Source: Pedobacter sp. N36a
Lineage (GTDB): Bacteria > Bacteroidota > Bacteroidia > Sphingobacteriales > Sphingobacteriaceae
Assembly (NCBI RefSeq): GCF_014472395.1
Contig: NZ_JACSZW010000001.1
Location: 558,001 to 622,000 of the forward strand
DNA length: 64,000 nt
Reading direction: 5' to 3'
This document shows, piece by piece, positions 14,288-23,483 of the stretch (position 1 is the first letter of the stretch; every line of letters begins with the position of its first letter). Position numbers and translations under genes: made by a program. The notes below the pieces were generated by a model that searched no databases, was not told the DNA's origin, and saw only the letters and a program-made list of their open reading frames with translations.

Positions 14288-15658
14288 TTATTTGCTCAAC
14301 TCCGCGAAATATTTATGGAATAAAGGTAAAGTCTCAATTCCTTTATAATAATTATAGATGTCAAACTTCTCATTTGGAGAGTGTAATGCATCGCTATCTA
14401 ATCCGAATCCGAACAAAACAGATTTAATACCTAATGAACTTTCAAATAAGGCTACAATTGGAATACTGCCGCCACCTCTTGTAGGGATTGGTTTTTTACC
14501 AAATGAATTTAAAATTGCCTGTTCTGCAGCACGGTAAGCAATGCTATCTGTTGGCGTCACTACCGGTTCACCACCATGATGTGCGGTAACTTTTACTTTT
14601 ACGTAATCAGGAGCAATACTTTCGAAATGTTTAGCGAAAATCTCAGAGATCTCTTCAGAAGTCTGATTTGGAACCAAACGCATAGAGATTTTAGCATTCG
14701 CTTTAGAAGGCAATACGGTTTTTGCACCTTCGCCGATATAACCGCTCCAGATGCCGTTTACTTCTAAAGTTGGTCTTGTACCAGTACGCTCCAGGGTTGA
14801 ATAACCTTTCTCACCCCATTCCGCACCAATCTCCAGGTCCTTTTTATATTCATCCAGATCGAATGGCGCTGAATTTAAAGCTGCTTTTTCAGCATCAGAC
14901 AATTCTACTACCTTATCATAAAATGCAGGAATCGTAATGTGGTTATTTTCGTCATGCAGAGAAGCAATCAGTTTACACAAGATCGTAGCCGGGTTGGCCA
15001 CTGCACCACCATATACACCTGAGTGTAAATCACGGTTCGGACCTACCACTTCTACTTCCATATAAGCCAGACCACGAAGGCCAGTCTCAATAGAAGGATT
15101 TTCCATGCTGATCATAGAAGTATCAGAAATCAAGACCACATCCGCTTTTAGACGCGCTGTATTTGCTTTCACAAACACACCAAGATTTGCAGAACCTACT
15201 TCTTCCTCCCCTTCGATCATGAACTTCACGTTACAAGCCAAAGTATTGGTTTTCATCATCAGTTCAAAAGCCTTAACATGCATATAGAACTGACCTTTAT
15301 CATCACAGGCACCACGTGCATAGATTTTACCATCACGTACTGTTGGCTCAAAAGGAGGTGTTTTCCATAATTCCAAAGGATCTGCAGGCTGCACATCATA
15401 GTGACCGTAAATTAAAACGGTAGGTAATGCTGCATCAATGATTTTCTCCCCGTAAACAATAGGATAGCCGGCAGTTTCACAGATTTCAACATTATCCGCA
15501 CCAGCGTCTTTCAACTTCTGAGCTACAAAATCAGCCGTCTTTAATACCTCACCTTTGTATTTAGGATCTGCACTTACCGAAGGAAAACGTAACAGTTCAA
15601 ACAACTCCTCTAAAAAACGTTGTTTGTTGTCTTCTACATATTTTTTAATCTCTTGCAT
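14288..15658 (-). CDS. M20-family dipeptidase
   Basis: 456 residues, cytosolic. Zinc-site motifs GHYDVQPAD, ARGACDDKGQF and the EGEEEVGS catalytic Glu region, plus the lid domain (GLRGLAYMEVEV, RDLHSGVYGG) and the C-terminal HSPNE, match the carnosinase/CNDP-like branch of M20 metallopeptidases, which cleave dipeptides. Length is normal for this branch. No partner gene is transcribed with it. Substrate unknown. Confidence 0.93.
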   Translation of the reverse strand: MQEIKKYVEDNKQRFLEELFELLRFPSVSADPKYKGEVLKTADFVAQKLKDAGADNVEICETAGYPIVYGEKIIDAALPTVLIYGHYDVQPADPLELWKTPPFEPTVRDGKIYARGACDDKGQFYMHVKAFELMMKTNTLACNVKFMIEGEEEVGSANLGVFVKANTARLKADVVLISDTSMISMENPSIETGLRGLAYMEVEVVGPNRDLHSGVYGGAVANPATILCKLIASLHDENNHITIPAFYDKVVELSDAEKAALNSAPFDLDEYKKDLEIGAEWGEKGYSTLERTGTRPTLEVNGIWSGYIGEGAKTVLPSKANAKISMRLVPNQTSEEISEIFAKHFESIAPDYVKVKVTAHHGGEPVVTPTDSIAYRAAEQAILNSFGKKPIPTRGGGSIPIVALFESSLGIKSVLFGFGLDSDALHSPNEKFDIYNYYKGIETLPLFHKYFAELSK

Positions 15659-15829
15659 AACAAATGGTTATTTCAAAATTTAGTTTAAACACCTATCAAG
15701 TCGTTTGTAATCTGGTAATGAAGAGCTGAGCAGCCATTTGAAGCGCATCTTCCCAACAATTCCCCACCTTAAAACGCCAATAATTTGAGTCGATAAAACT
15801 AGAAAAATTTATTCTGAAAAGCGCATAAA

Positions 15830-15861
15830 AAAACCCTTATTAAAATCATTAATAAGGGTTA
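15830..15861 (-). terminator. Terminator of the hypothetical gene at 15879-16424
   Basis: AACCCTTATTA and TAATAAGGGTT form a perfect 11-bp stem around 7 bases; the minus-strand transcript then runs into T7. The rest of the 15659-15878 gap holds no gene that I can see. Confidence 0.88.
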
Positions 15862-15878
15862 CTGAAGGATGATATATC

Positions 15879-16424
15879 CTACAAACTCTTTTGCAAGCCA
15901 ATAAGATCAGCTACCAATTGATCTCTAAGCGCGATAAAATCATAGTTTAAGAAATCACAAGAGTATTTTCTGAAGGCCATTTTATAGCCAATTGTAAATT
16001 CTCCCATTTCATAAGTACTGTCTTTAATTGCCGTATCCAGCTCCCCATCGTTTTCAGCGACTTTAAGACCTTCGATCAATTCATTAAAGATGTATTTCTT
16101 ATCTTCTCTGTGCGCATCAGTACTATATATAAAACTAAACAAAGCTTCAGCGTAAACTCTAATGGAATCCATCATGGTGATGTGCTCCGAAATCGCTTTT
16201 TTCAGTCCTCTATTAATTTTATCCTTTATCTCTTTTTCCGTTCCGGCAAGTTCTTCCGCATCATCCTGGATCAACGCTGACTTATATTCTTTCAGTGAAT
16301 CAATACCTAAAAATGTCATTTTAACACCACTATCCACACTATCAATAAAAGTAGGTGCTACTATCTTTCCTTCAAAATCAGCCAAATGAACACCTATAAC
16401 ATCTACTTCAATTTCTAACTTCAT
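15879..16424 (-). CDS. Hypothetical protein (181 aa)
   Basis: Start chosen at the ATG at 16424 (MKLEIEVDVIG); the 40 extra residues from 16544 would overlap the divergent gene. It has no signal or membrane segment. The N-terminal about 55 residues look beta-rich (VIGVHLADFEGKIVAPTF), the rest is helical and acidic. No family recognised. It has its own terminator and is divergent from the PH-domain pair. Confidence 0.65.
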   Translation of the reverse strand: MKLEIEVDVIGVHLADFEGKIVAPTFIDSVDSGVKMTFLGIDSLKEYKSALIQDDAEELAGTEKEIKDKINRGLKKAISEHITMMDSIRVYAEALFSFIYSTDAHREDKKYIFNELIEGLKVAENDGELDTAIKDSTYEMGEFTIGYKMAFRKYSCDFLNYDFIALRDQLVADLIGLQKSL

Positions 16425-16538
16425 AAAATATTTTTTATAAAAATATGAAAATAAACACAAATCCCTCTGAAGCCGGGCATAAGAATAATTTATTAACTTC
16501 GTTTCGAACGCCCTTTTACCTATGAATTTACCTACGAA

Positions 16539-17066
16539 ATGCAAGATTTTACAAACGAAAACTTAGACCTCAGCCTGCTTCCAAAGTATGAGACTGTGCC
16601 CCTTAATGAGGTGGATAAGAACTACTGGAAGGTGATTTTATTAAATATAGTGGTATTCATGGCCTTTTTAGCCCTGGCTGCCGCAGTCTTGTTTTTCCTG
16701 CTGAAATCCTTAAAACCTGAACCTTATCTTTTTATTGGCGGATATATACTGGTTGGGATTTTATTGGTCGCCTTTTATGCAATTAGTATCAAAAAAAGAG
16801 GCTACGCCATCCGAGAAAAAGACGTAATTTATAAAAGCGGCATCATTTCCATCACCACTTCCGTCATTCCATTTAACAGAATTCAGCACATCACCCTAAA
16901 TGAAGGAGTATTCTCCAGAATGTTTCAACTGGCGTCTTTACATATTTATACTGCCGGTGGAGTTTCCGGAAATATTGTGATCCCGGGATTGCCGATCAAA
17001 CTGGCAAAAACCATTAAAGAAGAGCTAACCAGACAGCTCAACAACCAGGAAGCCAATGGCAACTAA
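16539..17066 (+). CDS. PH-domain membrane protein (DUF304/YdbS-like)
   Basis: 175 residues. Two hydrophobic helices (about 34-58 and 67-88) followed by a bacterial PH (bPH2/DUF304) domain with the characteristic KSGIISITTSVIPFNRIQHI. In Bacillus the YdbS/YdbT pair affects resistance to antimicrobial agents; the biochemical role is unknown. It overlaps the next gene by 11 bases, matching the two-gene arrangement of the family. Confidence 0.88.
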   Translation: MQDFTNENLDLSLLPKYETVPLNEVDKNYWKVILLNIVVFMAFLALAAAVLFFLLKSLKPEPYLFIGGYILVGILLVAFYAISIKKRGYAIREKDVIYKSGIISITTSVIPFNRIQHITLNEGVFSRMFQLASLHIYTAGGVSGNIVIPGLPIKLAKTIKEELTRQLNNQEANGN

Positions 17067-18648
17067 TTTCTCCGCCCCAAAAAGGCAATCTCCAGTTGGT
17101 GTCATCATCATTTTTGCCAACCAGCTCCAGCAGAGCATCCGGGTATTGATATTTCCGATCATCTTGCTGCTGGTCCGCACAAAAAGCAGCGGAACCGGTT
17201 ATCTTATTGCAGGCTTTCTGGCCTATCTAATCATTCTTGCCATACACTCCTACTTCAGCTACCTTAAATTCACGTTCTTTCTCGATGAGGAAAGACAGGA
17301 ATTTATCATCCAAAAAGGCATATTTAACCGAGAAAACCTGATCATTAGACTGGATAAAATCCAACAGGTAAACCTCAACCAATCGCTGATTCAAAGAATT
17401 GCTGGTGTATACAGCCTCGATATTGATACCGCTGGAAGCGATAAAAAAGAAGCCAGTATCAAAGCCATTGATCATGGTGCGGCAACCATCCTCAGGGAAA
17501 AATTGCTGAGCAGAACCTTTGCTGCAGCAGCAAATGAATCAACAGACGCCAACAACCTCAGGTATTCAGCTGCTCCAGGAAATAATTCGCAAATAGCTGC
17601 TGAGGGCGATAAACAGCAGCAAAGTAACCAGGGTAACGATATCGGCTACAGCGGTTTCCCAATCTTAAAATTAAGCAACAGTACGCTATTTAAAGTTGGC
17701 TTAACCTCTAACTACGGGGCAAGTATCGCATTATTGGGTGGTTTTATCTATGCGATCATGGAGGCCACAAAGAACTATACCGAAGCTTTTGAGCTGGAAC
17801 AGAATCCCATCAGCCAGCTGACTACACAGGGCCTGGGGCTAATTTCCTTGTGCATCCTGCTGATTTTCGCCCTGCTCATCGTTTTAGGGACCAACCTGAT
17901 CCGAACTTTTCTAAAGTACTATAACTTTGAAATCAGGAAAGAAAAAACCTTCCTTTCTATTCATTCTGGTCTGTTTGAAAAAAAACACATCTTGTTGAAA
18001 CCTGCAAGAGTACAAATCAGCAGCTACAGCCAGAATTATTTCCAGAAAAAATTAAACCTGATCAATTTAAAGTTTAAACAAGCAGCATTCAATACCGCTG
18101 AAGAAGAAAATAAAGACCATAAGAAACACGATATAGAAATCCCGGGATGTGATGAAAAGGAAAGAAATGAAATCTTAAAAATGATCTACAACTGCTTGCC
18201 AATAAACGGCAGTGCTTTTGTACCCAACTACAGGTTTCTATTCCTTACAGTCATGCTGCGCATTGTCCTTCCATCCTTAGTTTTTATAGGCATCACAGCG
18301 CTCAGACCAGTTTTACAACCTTACCTATGGCTGATTATTCCCTATACCATTTTCGCTGGGATCCTCCTCTATTTTGAATATGTGCACCATAGGTTATATG
18401 TATCTGAAGATTTCATCATCAAAAAAAGCGGTATCTGGGACATTGAGTACCAAACAATGGAACCCCATAAAATTCAAAAGATGACTACCAAGCAATATTT
18501 CTGGCATAAGAAAGCAGATATCGGGCATTTAATCCTGCATACTGCCGCCGGCACTTTACATTTTAAGTATGGAAAGTATACCGATATTCATCAGATCGTA
18601 AACTATTGGTTATATAAAGTAGAGTCGGGCAAAAAAGATTGGATGTAA
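17056..18648 (+). CDS. Multi-PH-domain membrane protein (YdbT-like)
   Basis: 530 residues with several hydrophobic helices and three DUF304 copies, recognisable by IQKGIFNRENLIIRLDKIQQV (in part; about 90-115), IHSGLFEKKHILLKPARVQ (about 305-325) and KKSGIWDIEYQTMEPHKIQK (about 455-475). A polar low-complexity stretch (about 155-195, rich in N, Q, S and A) separates the first two parts. Translationally coupled to the YdbS-like gene. Likely a membrane complex; function unknown. Confidence 0.87.
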   Translation: MATNFSAPKRQSPVGVIIIFANQLQQSIRVLIFPIILLLVRTKSSGTGYLIAGFLAYLIILAIHSYFSYLKFTFFLDEERQEFIIQKGIFNRENLIIRLDKIQQVNLNQSLIQRIAGVYSLDIDTAGSDKKEASIKAIDHGAATILREKLLSRTFAAAANESTDANNLRYSAAPGNNSQIAAEGDKQQQSNQGNDIGYSGFPILKLSNSTLFKVGLTSNYGASIALLGGFIYAIMEATKNYTEAFELEQNPISQLTTQGLGLISLCILLIFALLIVLGTNLIRTFLKYYNFEIRKEKTFLSIHSGLFEKKHILLKPARVQISSYSQNYFQKKLNLINLKFKQAAFNTAEEENKDHKKHDIEIPGCDEKERNEILKMIYNCLPINGSAFVPNYRFLFLTVMLRIVLPSLVFIGITALRPVLQPYLWLIIPYTIFAGILLYFEYVHHRLYVSEDFIIKKSGIWDIEYQTMEPHKIQKMTTKQYFWHKKADIGHLILHTAAGTLHFKYGKYTDIHQIVNYWLYKVESGKKDWM

Positions 18649-18672
18649 CTCCAATAAGAGACATAGTTTTCT

Positions 18673-18696
18673 TATTTTTGTCCGAATGTTTCGGAC
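18673..18696 (+). promoter_or_regulatory. Promoter and adjoining palindrome of the helicase gene
   Basis: TATTTTTG at 18673-18680 is immediately followed by GTCCGAA-tgt-TTCGGAC (18680-18696), a perfect 7-bp dyad sitting on the expected transcription start. It could be an operator or a 5' hairpin of the mRNA. Confidence 0.5.
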
Positions 18697-18767
18697 GTAC
18701 TTTTAGGGTAGCCCGATAGCAATACATGGTTTAACAATACCTTTAAAAAGCAGAACAAGATAGCATT

Positions 18768-21074
18768 TTGGATTATTTAGCAGGATTAAACCCCCAACAA
18801 CGCGCAGCAGTAGAAAACACCCAGGGACCAGCAATGATTGTCGCAGGTGCAGGCTCCGGAAAAACACGTGTCATTACTTATAGAGTAGCTCACCTGATTG
18901 AAAAAGGAATAGATCCATTCAATATTCTGGTGCTTACTTTTACCAATAAAGCCTCCAAAGATATGCGTGAGCGAATCATGAAAGTGATTGGCGCAGAAGC
19001 AAAAAATATCTGGATGGGTACTTTTCACTCTGTATTCGCGAAAATATTGAGAGTAGAAGCAGAGAAAATCGGTTATCCTTCCAGCTTCACCATTTATGAT
19101 ACGGACGATAGTAAAAGTCTGATCAGAGCGATATTGCGGGAGATGCAGCTGGACGACAAGCTTTATAATGCCAATTTCGTGTACAACAGGATCTCTTCTG
19201 CAAAAAACAACCTGGTTTCCCATATCGAATACCAGGAGAATGCGGAAATACAGGCGGAAGATATCAGTAATAAACGTCCTTTAATCGGAGCGATTTATGA
19301 AACGTATACCAAAAGATGCTTTAAATCAGGCGCCATGGATTTTGACGATTTGTTATTTAAAACAAATGTCCTGTTGAAAAACCACCCTGACGTCTTAAAT
19401 AAATATCAGCAGAAATTCAAATACCTGATGGTGGATGAGTACCAGGATACTAACTTTTCCCAGTACACCATCGTGAAGAAACTTGCAGCAGCTTACCAGA
19501 ACATTTGTGTGGTGGGTGATGATGCGCAAAGTATCTATGCCTTCAGGGGTGCAAACATTCAGAACATCCTGAATTTTGAACGCGATTACCCGGATTTGAA
19601 AGTCTATAAACTAGAGCAGAATTACCGCTCTACTCAAAATATTGTTGAAGTTGCCAACAGCATCATCGCCAACAATAAAAATCAGTTGGAAAAGAATGTA
19701 TTCTCCGACAACGAGCCTGGCGACAGGATCAGGGTTCAGCGTGCCTTTACCGACAATGAGGAAGGTAAAATTGTAGCAGAAGCCATCATTCAGGAACGCA
19801 GTTCTAAAGGTTACAACTACAATGATTTTGCCATCTTATACCGTACCAATGCACAGTCCAGAGCAATGGAGGAAGGTTTAAGAAAACTCAATATTCCTTA
19901 TAAAATCTATGGCGGACTATCTTTCTACCAACGTAAAGAAATCAAGGATTTAATCGCCTATTTCCGATTAACCTTCAATCCAAGTGATGAAGAAGCCATC
20001 AAAAGGGTGATCAATTACCCAAAAAGAGGGCTTGGTGATACTACCGTAGAAAAGCTATTGGTTGCTGCAGATGAACACAATGTGACCATGTGGGAAGTAG
20101 TTTGTAACCCACAGCAGTATATTGCAGGCAGAATTGCCAATCAATTGAATGATTTCGCAATGATGATCAAGAGTTTCACTGTAGAAGCCAAGAAATTGGA
20201 TGCTTATGAAGCTGCTTTATACATCGCGCAACATTCTGGAATTTTAAAAGAGTTACATTCCGACATGACTGATGAAGGTCGTGGAAGACATGAAAACATA
20301 CAGGAATTATTAAACGGGATCAAGGAATTTGGAGAACGCGAAGATATTGAAGACCGCAGTCTGGAAGTATTCATGCAGGACATTGCCTTGCTGACCAATG
20401 ATGATAAATCAAACGACAAAAATGTTGATACCGTTTCCTTAATGACCATTCACTCTTCAAAAGGTTTGGAATTTAAGAACGTATTTGTAGTTGGTTTAGA
20501 GGAAAATCTCTTCCCTTCTCAGATGTCGCTCAATTCAAGGTCTGATTTAGAAGAAGAACGCAGGTTATTTTATGTAGCGGTAACCCGCGCAGAAAAGAAA
20601 CTAACCCTTACCTACTCTACTTCAAGATACAGATGGGGTACTTTAACCAATTGTGAGCCAAGTCGTTTTATTGAAGAAATCAATGCCCGTTACCTGGAGA
20701 TTGAAGTACCAAAATCTGCTAAACCACCTACTGGCGACGACAGTTTCTCTTCTGAGAGAAGAAGCTGGACACAGCAAAGAGATAGCTTCAGCAAGCCAAA
20801 ACCAGCTGCTTCTGGTACATCAACAGGTACTTCTACCGCTCCAAGACCAAAAACGTCGGTATTGCCTAAAGCCCACGTGCCTACACCAGGTTTCGCACCT
20901 GATGCAGCCAACCTGTTCCAAAATGGAATGGATGTGGAACATGAGAAATTCGGTTTCGGTAAAATTGTGAGTCTGGAAGGCAGCTTGCCTGATGTAAAAG
21001 CAACGGTATTTTTTCAAGGTCTGGGTAATAAGCAGTTATTATTAAAATTTGCTAAATTGCGAATTGTTAAATAA
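18768..21074 (+). CDS. pcrA: UvrD/PcrA-type DNA helicase
   Basis: 768 residues. Superfamily 1A motifs are complete: Walker A AGAGSGKT (26-33), FTNKAS, MVDEYQDTN, GDDAQSIYAFRGA, QNYRST, TIHSSKGLEF and VAVTRAEK. The enzyme unwinds DNA 3'-5' in repair and clears stalled replication or transcription complexes. A Ser/Thr/Pro linker (about 675-715) leads to a C-terminal Tudor-like module (VEHEKFGFGKI) that binds RNA polymerase in PcrA. The start is a TTG at 18768: the stop at 18744-18746 leaves no ATG before the conserved DYLAGLNPQQ. Confidence 0.93.
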   Translation: MDYLAGLNPQQRAAVENTQGPAMIVAGAGSGKTRVITYRVAHLIEKGIDPFNILVLTFTNKASKDMRERIMKVIGAEAKNIWMGTFHSVFAKILRVEAEKIGYPSSFTIYDTDDSKSLIRAILREMQLDDKLYNANFVYNRISSAKNNLVSHIEYQENAEIQAEDISNKRPLIGAIYETYTKRCFKSGAMDFDDLLFKTNVLLKNHPDVLNKYQQKFKYLMVDEYQDTNFSQYTIVKKLAAAYQNICVVGDDAQSIYAFRGANIQNILNFERDYPDLKVYKLEQNYRSTQNIVEVANSIIANNKNQLEKNVFSDNEPGDRIRVQRAFTDNEEGKIVAEAIIQERSSKGYNYNDFAILYRTNAQSRAMEEGLRKLNIPYKIYGGLSFYQRKEIKDLIAYFRLTFNPSDEEAIKRVINYPKRGLGDTTVEKLLVAADEHNVTMWEVVCNPQQYIAGRIANQLNDFAMMIKSFTVEAKKLDAYEAALYIAQHSGILKELHSDMTDEGRGRHENIQELLNGIKEFGEREDIEDRSLEVFMQDIALLTNDDKSNDKNVDTVSLMTIHSSKGLEFKNVFVVGLEENLFPSQMSLNSRSDLEEERRLFYVAVTRAEKKLTLTYSTSRYRWGTLTNCEPSRFIEEINARYLEIEVPKSAKPPTGDDSFSSERRSWTQQRDSFSKPKPAASGTSTGTSTAPRPKTSVLPKAHVPTPGFAPDAANLFQNGMDVEHEKFGFGKIVSLEGSLPDVKATVFFQGLGNKQLLLKFAKLRIVK

Positions 21075-21216
21075 AATATATCTTTACAGCATCCGGAGGA
21101 ATTTATAAATCCGTGATTGCTACTTATTTGATTATAAATTATACAATTATTGGCTATAGTTCGTTATCACCTGATACGACCAGCCTTTAGCAAAATAGCT
21201 TACTCAAGAAGATAAA

Positions 21217-21256
21217 TACGCCCTAAGGGCCGACCGGGACATTAAAACCGGTCGCA
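21217..21256 (+). other. Two small stem-loops in the leader of the DUF4290 gene
   Basis: GCCC-taa-GGGC and CGACCGG-gacattaaaa-CCGGTCG lie about 30-65 bases before the ATG at 21285. They are GC-rich in an AT-rich gap and lack a T-run, so they look like leader structure rather than a terminator. Confidence 0.4.
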
Positions 21257-21284
21257 CATAAAAATAAAAAGTATAATTATACAG

Positions 21285-21983
21285 ATGAATTTCGATTATA
21301 ATACCACAAGAAACGAGCTAATCCTCGCCGAATACGGCCGTAATGTACAGAACATGGTGAAGTACATTATTGAATTACCCGACCTTGAAGAACGTAATAA
21401 ATATGCTCAGGCGGTGATAGATCTTATGGGATTCTTAAACCCCCATTTGCGTGATGTTGCTGATTTTAAGCATAAATTATGGGATCACCTACACATCATC
21501 TCGGGTTATAAAATCGATGTAGACAGCCCCTATCCAAAGCCTACTCCAGAGGATGCTTTGGTAAAACCGAAACACATCGGATACCCTCAGCAAAAAATCA
21601 CCTATAAACACTACGGTAAAACTGTGGAAACGATGATCGAAAAGGCAAAAGCCGTTGATGATCCGGAACGCAGAGCAGCAATGGTACAAGGCATCGCTAA
21701 TTTCATGAAAATGGCTTACGTAACCTGGAACAAAGACAGTGTTGCGGATGAAACGATCCTGAAAAACCTGCGCGAACTGTCGGGTGGTGAATTGCAATTG
21801 GACGAAAATGTAAACCTGGCGAAGGTTGAATTTAAGCCTGTAGTGACCAGACCAGCAAACAACAGTAACCGCGGCAGACAAAACAACAATAACAACAACG
21901 GTAAAGGCAGACAAAACAACACGAGTAACAACAATAACCGCCCTCAGCGTAACAACAATAGCAATCCAAAACCACGTCACTAG
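21285..21983 (+). CDS. DUF4290 protein with Asn/Arg-rich tail
   Basis: 232 residues. The first about 185 match the Bacteroidetes-specific DUF4290 (YNTTRNELILAEYGRNVQ, DFKHKLWDHLHIIS, MMKAYVTWN-like MKMAYVTWNKDSV). The last about 40 residues are almost only N, R, G, Q and K (NNSNRGRQNNNNNN, NNRPQRNNNSN), a disordered RNA-binding-like tail. Function unknown. It lies 41 bp upstream of murA and is probably co-transcribed with it. Confidence 0.85.
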   Translation: MNFDYNTTRNELILAEYGRNVQNMVKYIIELPDLEERNKYAQAVIDLMGFLNPHLRDVADFKHKLWDHLHIISGYKIDVDSPYPKPTPEDALVKPKHIGYPQQKITYKHYGKTVETMIEKAKAVDDPERRAAMVQGIANFMKMAYVTWNKDSVADETILKNLRELSGGELQLDENVNLAKVEFKPVVTRPANNSNRGRQNNNNNNGKGRQNNTSNNNNRPQRNNNSNPKPRH

Positions 21984-22024
21984 CGCTTACCAATTTTAAT
22001 ACTACTATACAAGCTTACTACAAC

Positions 22025-23350
22025 ATGAATGCATTCGAAATAATTGGTGGACAAAAGTTAAAAGGTGAAATCACACCTCAGGGAGCGAAGAATGAAGCCC
22101 TACAAATTATCTCAGCAGTTTTATTAACTGAAGAAAAAATAACCATCAGCAATATCCCAGATATTAAAGATGTTAACAAACTCATTGAACTCTTAGGAGA
22201 CCTTGGTGTAACTGTAGAACGTCTTTCAAAAGATACTTATACTTTTGAGGCTAAAAATATTAACCTGGATTTCTTCCAATCAGATATTTTTAAATCTAAA
22301 GGCGGCAGTTTAAGAGGATCAATTATGATCGTTGGCCCACTATTGGCCCGTTTCGGTAAAGCGGCAATTCCTAAACCAGGTGGCGATAAAATCGGTCGCA
22401 GAAGATTGGATACGCATTTCTTAGGCTTTGAGAAATTAGGTGCTAAATTCGTTTATGACTCCAAAAAAGAGTTCTTTAACGTAGATGCCACTGCGCTTAA
22501 AGGTGCTTATATCCTGATGGATGAAGCTTCCGTAACAGGAACTGCAAATATCGTGATGACCGCTGTAATGGCTAAAGGAATCACAACCATTTACAATGCT
22601 GCCTGCGAGCCTTACTTACAGCAACTGTGTAAAATGCTGAACCGTATGGGTGCAAAAATCACTGGCGTAGGCTCTAACCTATTGACCATTGAAGGCGTAA
22701 CCAAACTTGGCGGTACCACACACCGTATGCTGCCTGATATGATCGAAATCGGCTCTTTCATTGGCCTTGCGGCGATGACAGAATCAGAAATCACCATCAA
22801 AGACGTATGCTATTCAGAATTAGGAATTATTCCTGAAGTTTTCAGAAAACTGGGTATCAAGTTTGAACTTAGAGGTGATGATATTTTCATTCCTTCTCAG
22901 AAACATTACGTAATTGAGTCCTTTATTGATGGCTCTATGTTGACTATCGCAGATTCTCCATGGCCAGGTTTCACTCCTGATTTATTGAGTATCGTATTGG
23001 TAGTGGCTACTCAGGCAAAAGGATCGGTATTGATCCATCAGAAAATGTTTGAAAGCCGTCTGTTCTTCGTCGACAAGCTGATTGATATGGGTGCTCAAAT
23101 CATACTTTGTGATCCACACAGAGCAACAGTAAATGGAATCGACAAGCAGTATAAACTAAGAGGAATCAGCATGACTTCTCCGGATATCCGTGCAGGAGTA
23201 TCCTTATTGATCGCTGCTTTATCTGCAGAAGGAAAATCAACAATTTTCAATATCGAGCAAATTGAGCGTGGTTACCAGGACATTGACACTCGTTTACGTG
23301 CCCTTGGTGCACAGATTAAACGTGTAGATGCTTCAGCACCTAGTCACTAG
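22025..23350 (+). CDS. murA: UDP-GlcNAc 1-carboxyvinyltransferase with Asp at the catalytic Cys position
   Basis: 441 residues, full length for the EPSP-synthase-fold enzyme that adds enolpyruvate from PEP to UDP-GlcNAc, the first committed step of peptidoglycan synthesis. GAKNEALQ contains the conserved Lys-Asn. The loop that carries Cys115 in E. coli reads PGGDKIGRRRLDTH here, so residue 121 is Asp. The Cys-to-Asp change keeps activity and gives intrinsic fosfomycin resistance in mycobacteria and chlamydiae. The frame is otherwise normal, and a strong terminator follows. Confidence 0.95.
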   Translation: MNAFEIIGGQKLKGEITPQGAKNEALQIISAVLLTEEKITISNIPDIKDVNKLIELLGDLGVTVERLSKDTYTFEAKNINLDFFQSDIFKSKGGSLRGSIMIVGPLLARFGKAAIPKPGGDKIGRRRLDTHFLGFEKLGAKFVYDSKKEFFNVDATALKGAYILMDEASVTGTANIVMTAVMAKGITTIYNAACEPYLQQLCKMLNRMGAKITGVGSNLLTIEGVTKLGGTTHRMLPDMIEIGSFIGLAAMTESEITIKDVCYSELGIIPEVFRKLGIKFELRGDDIFIPSQKHYVIESFIDGSMLTIADSPWPGFTPDLLSIVLVVATQAKGSVLIHQKMFESRLFFVDKLIDMGAQIILCDPHRATVNGIDKQYKLRGISMTSPDIRAGVSLLIAALSAEGKSTIFNIEQIERGYQDIDTRLRALGAQIKRVDASAPSH

Positions 23351-23390
23351 AAAAACTGAGCCGATTTGCTTGGCTTAAATCACAAGACAT

Positions 23391-23420
23391 AAAAAAATCC
23401 CGGAAATCCGGGATTTTTTT
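23391..23420. terminator. Bidirectional terminator between murA and the CBS gene
   Basis: AATCCCGG-aaa-TCCGGGATT with A and T runs of seven; it serves both convergent genes. Confidence 0.92.
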
Positions 23421-23483
23421 ATGTCTAATAAATTGATACTGAATACATACGAAGGCTAGCCTCCTATTAAAAACGCCTTGATA

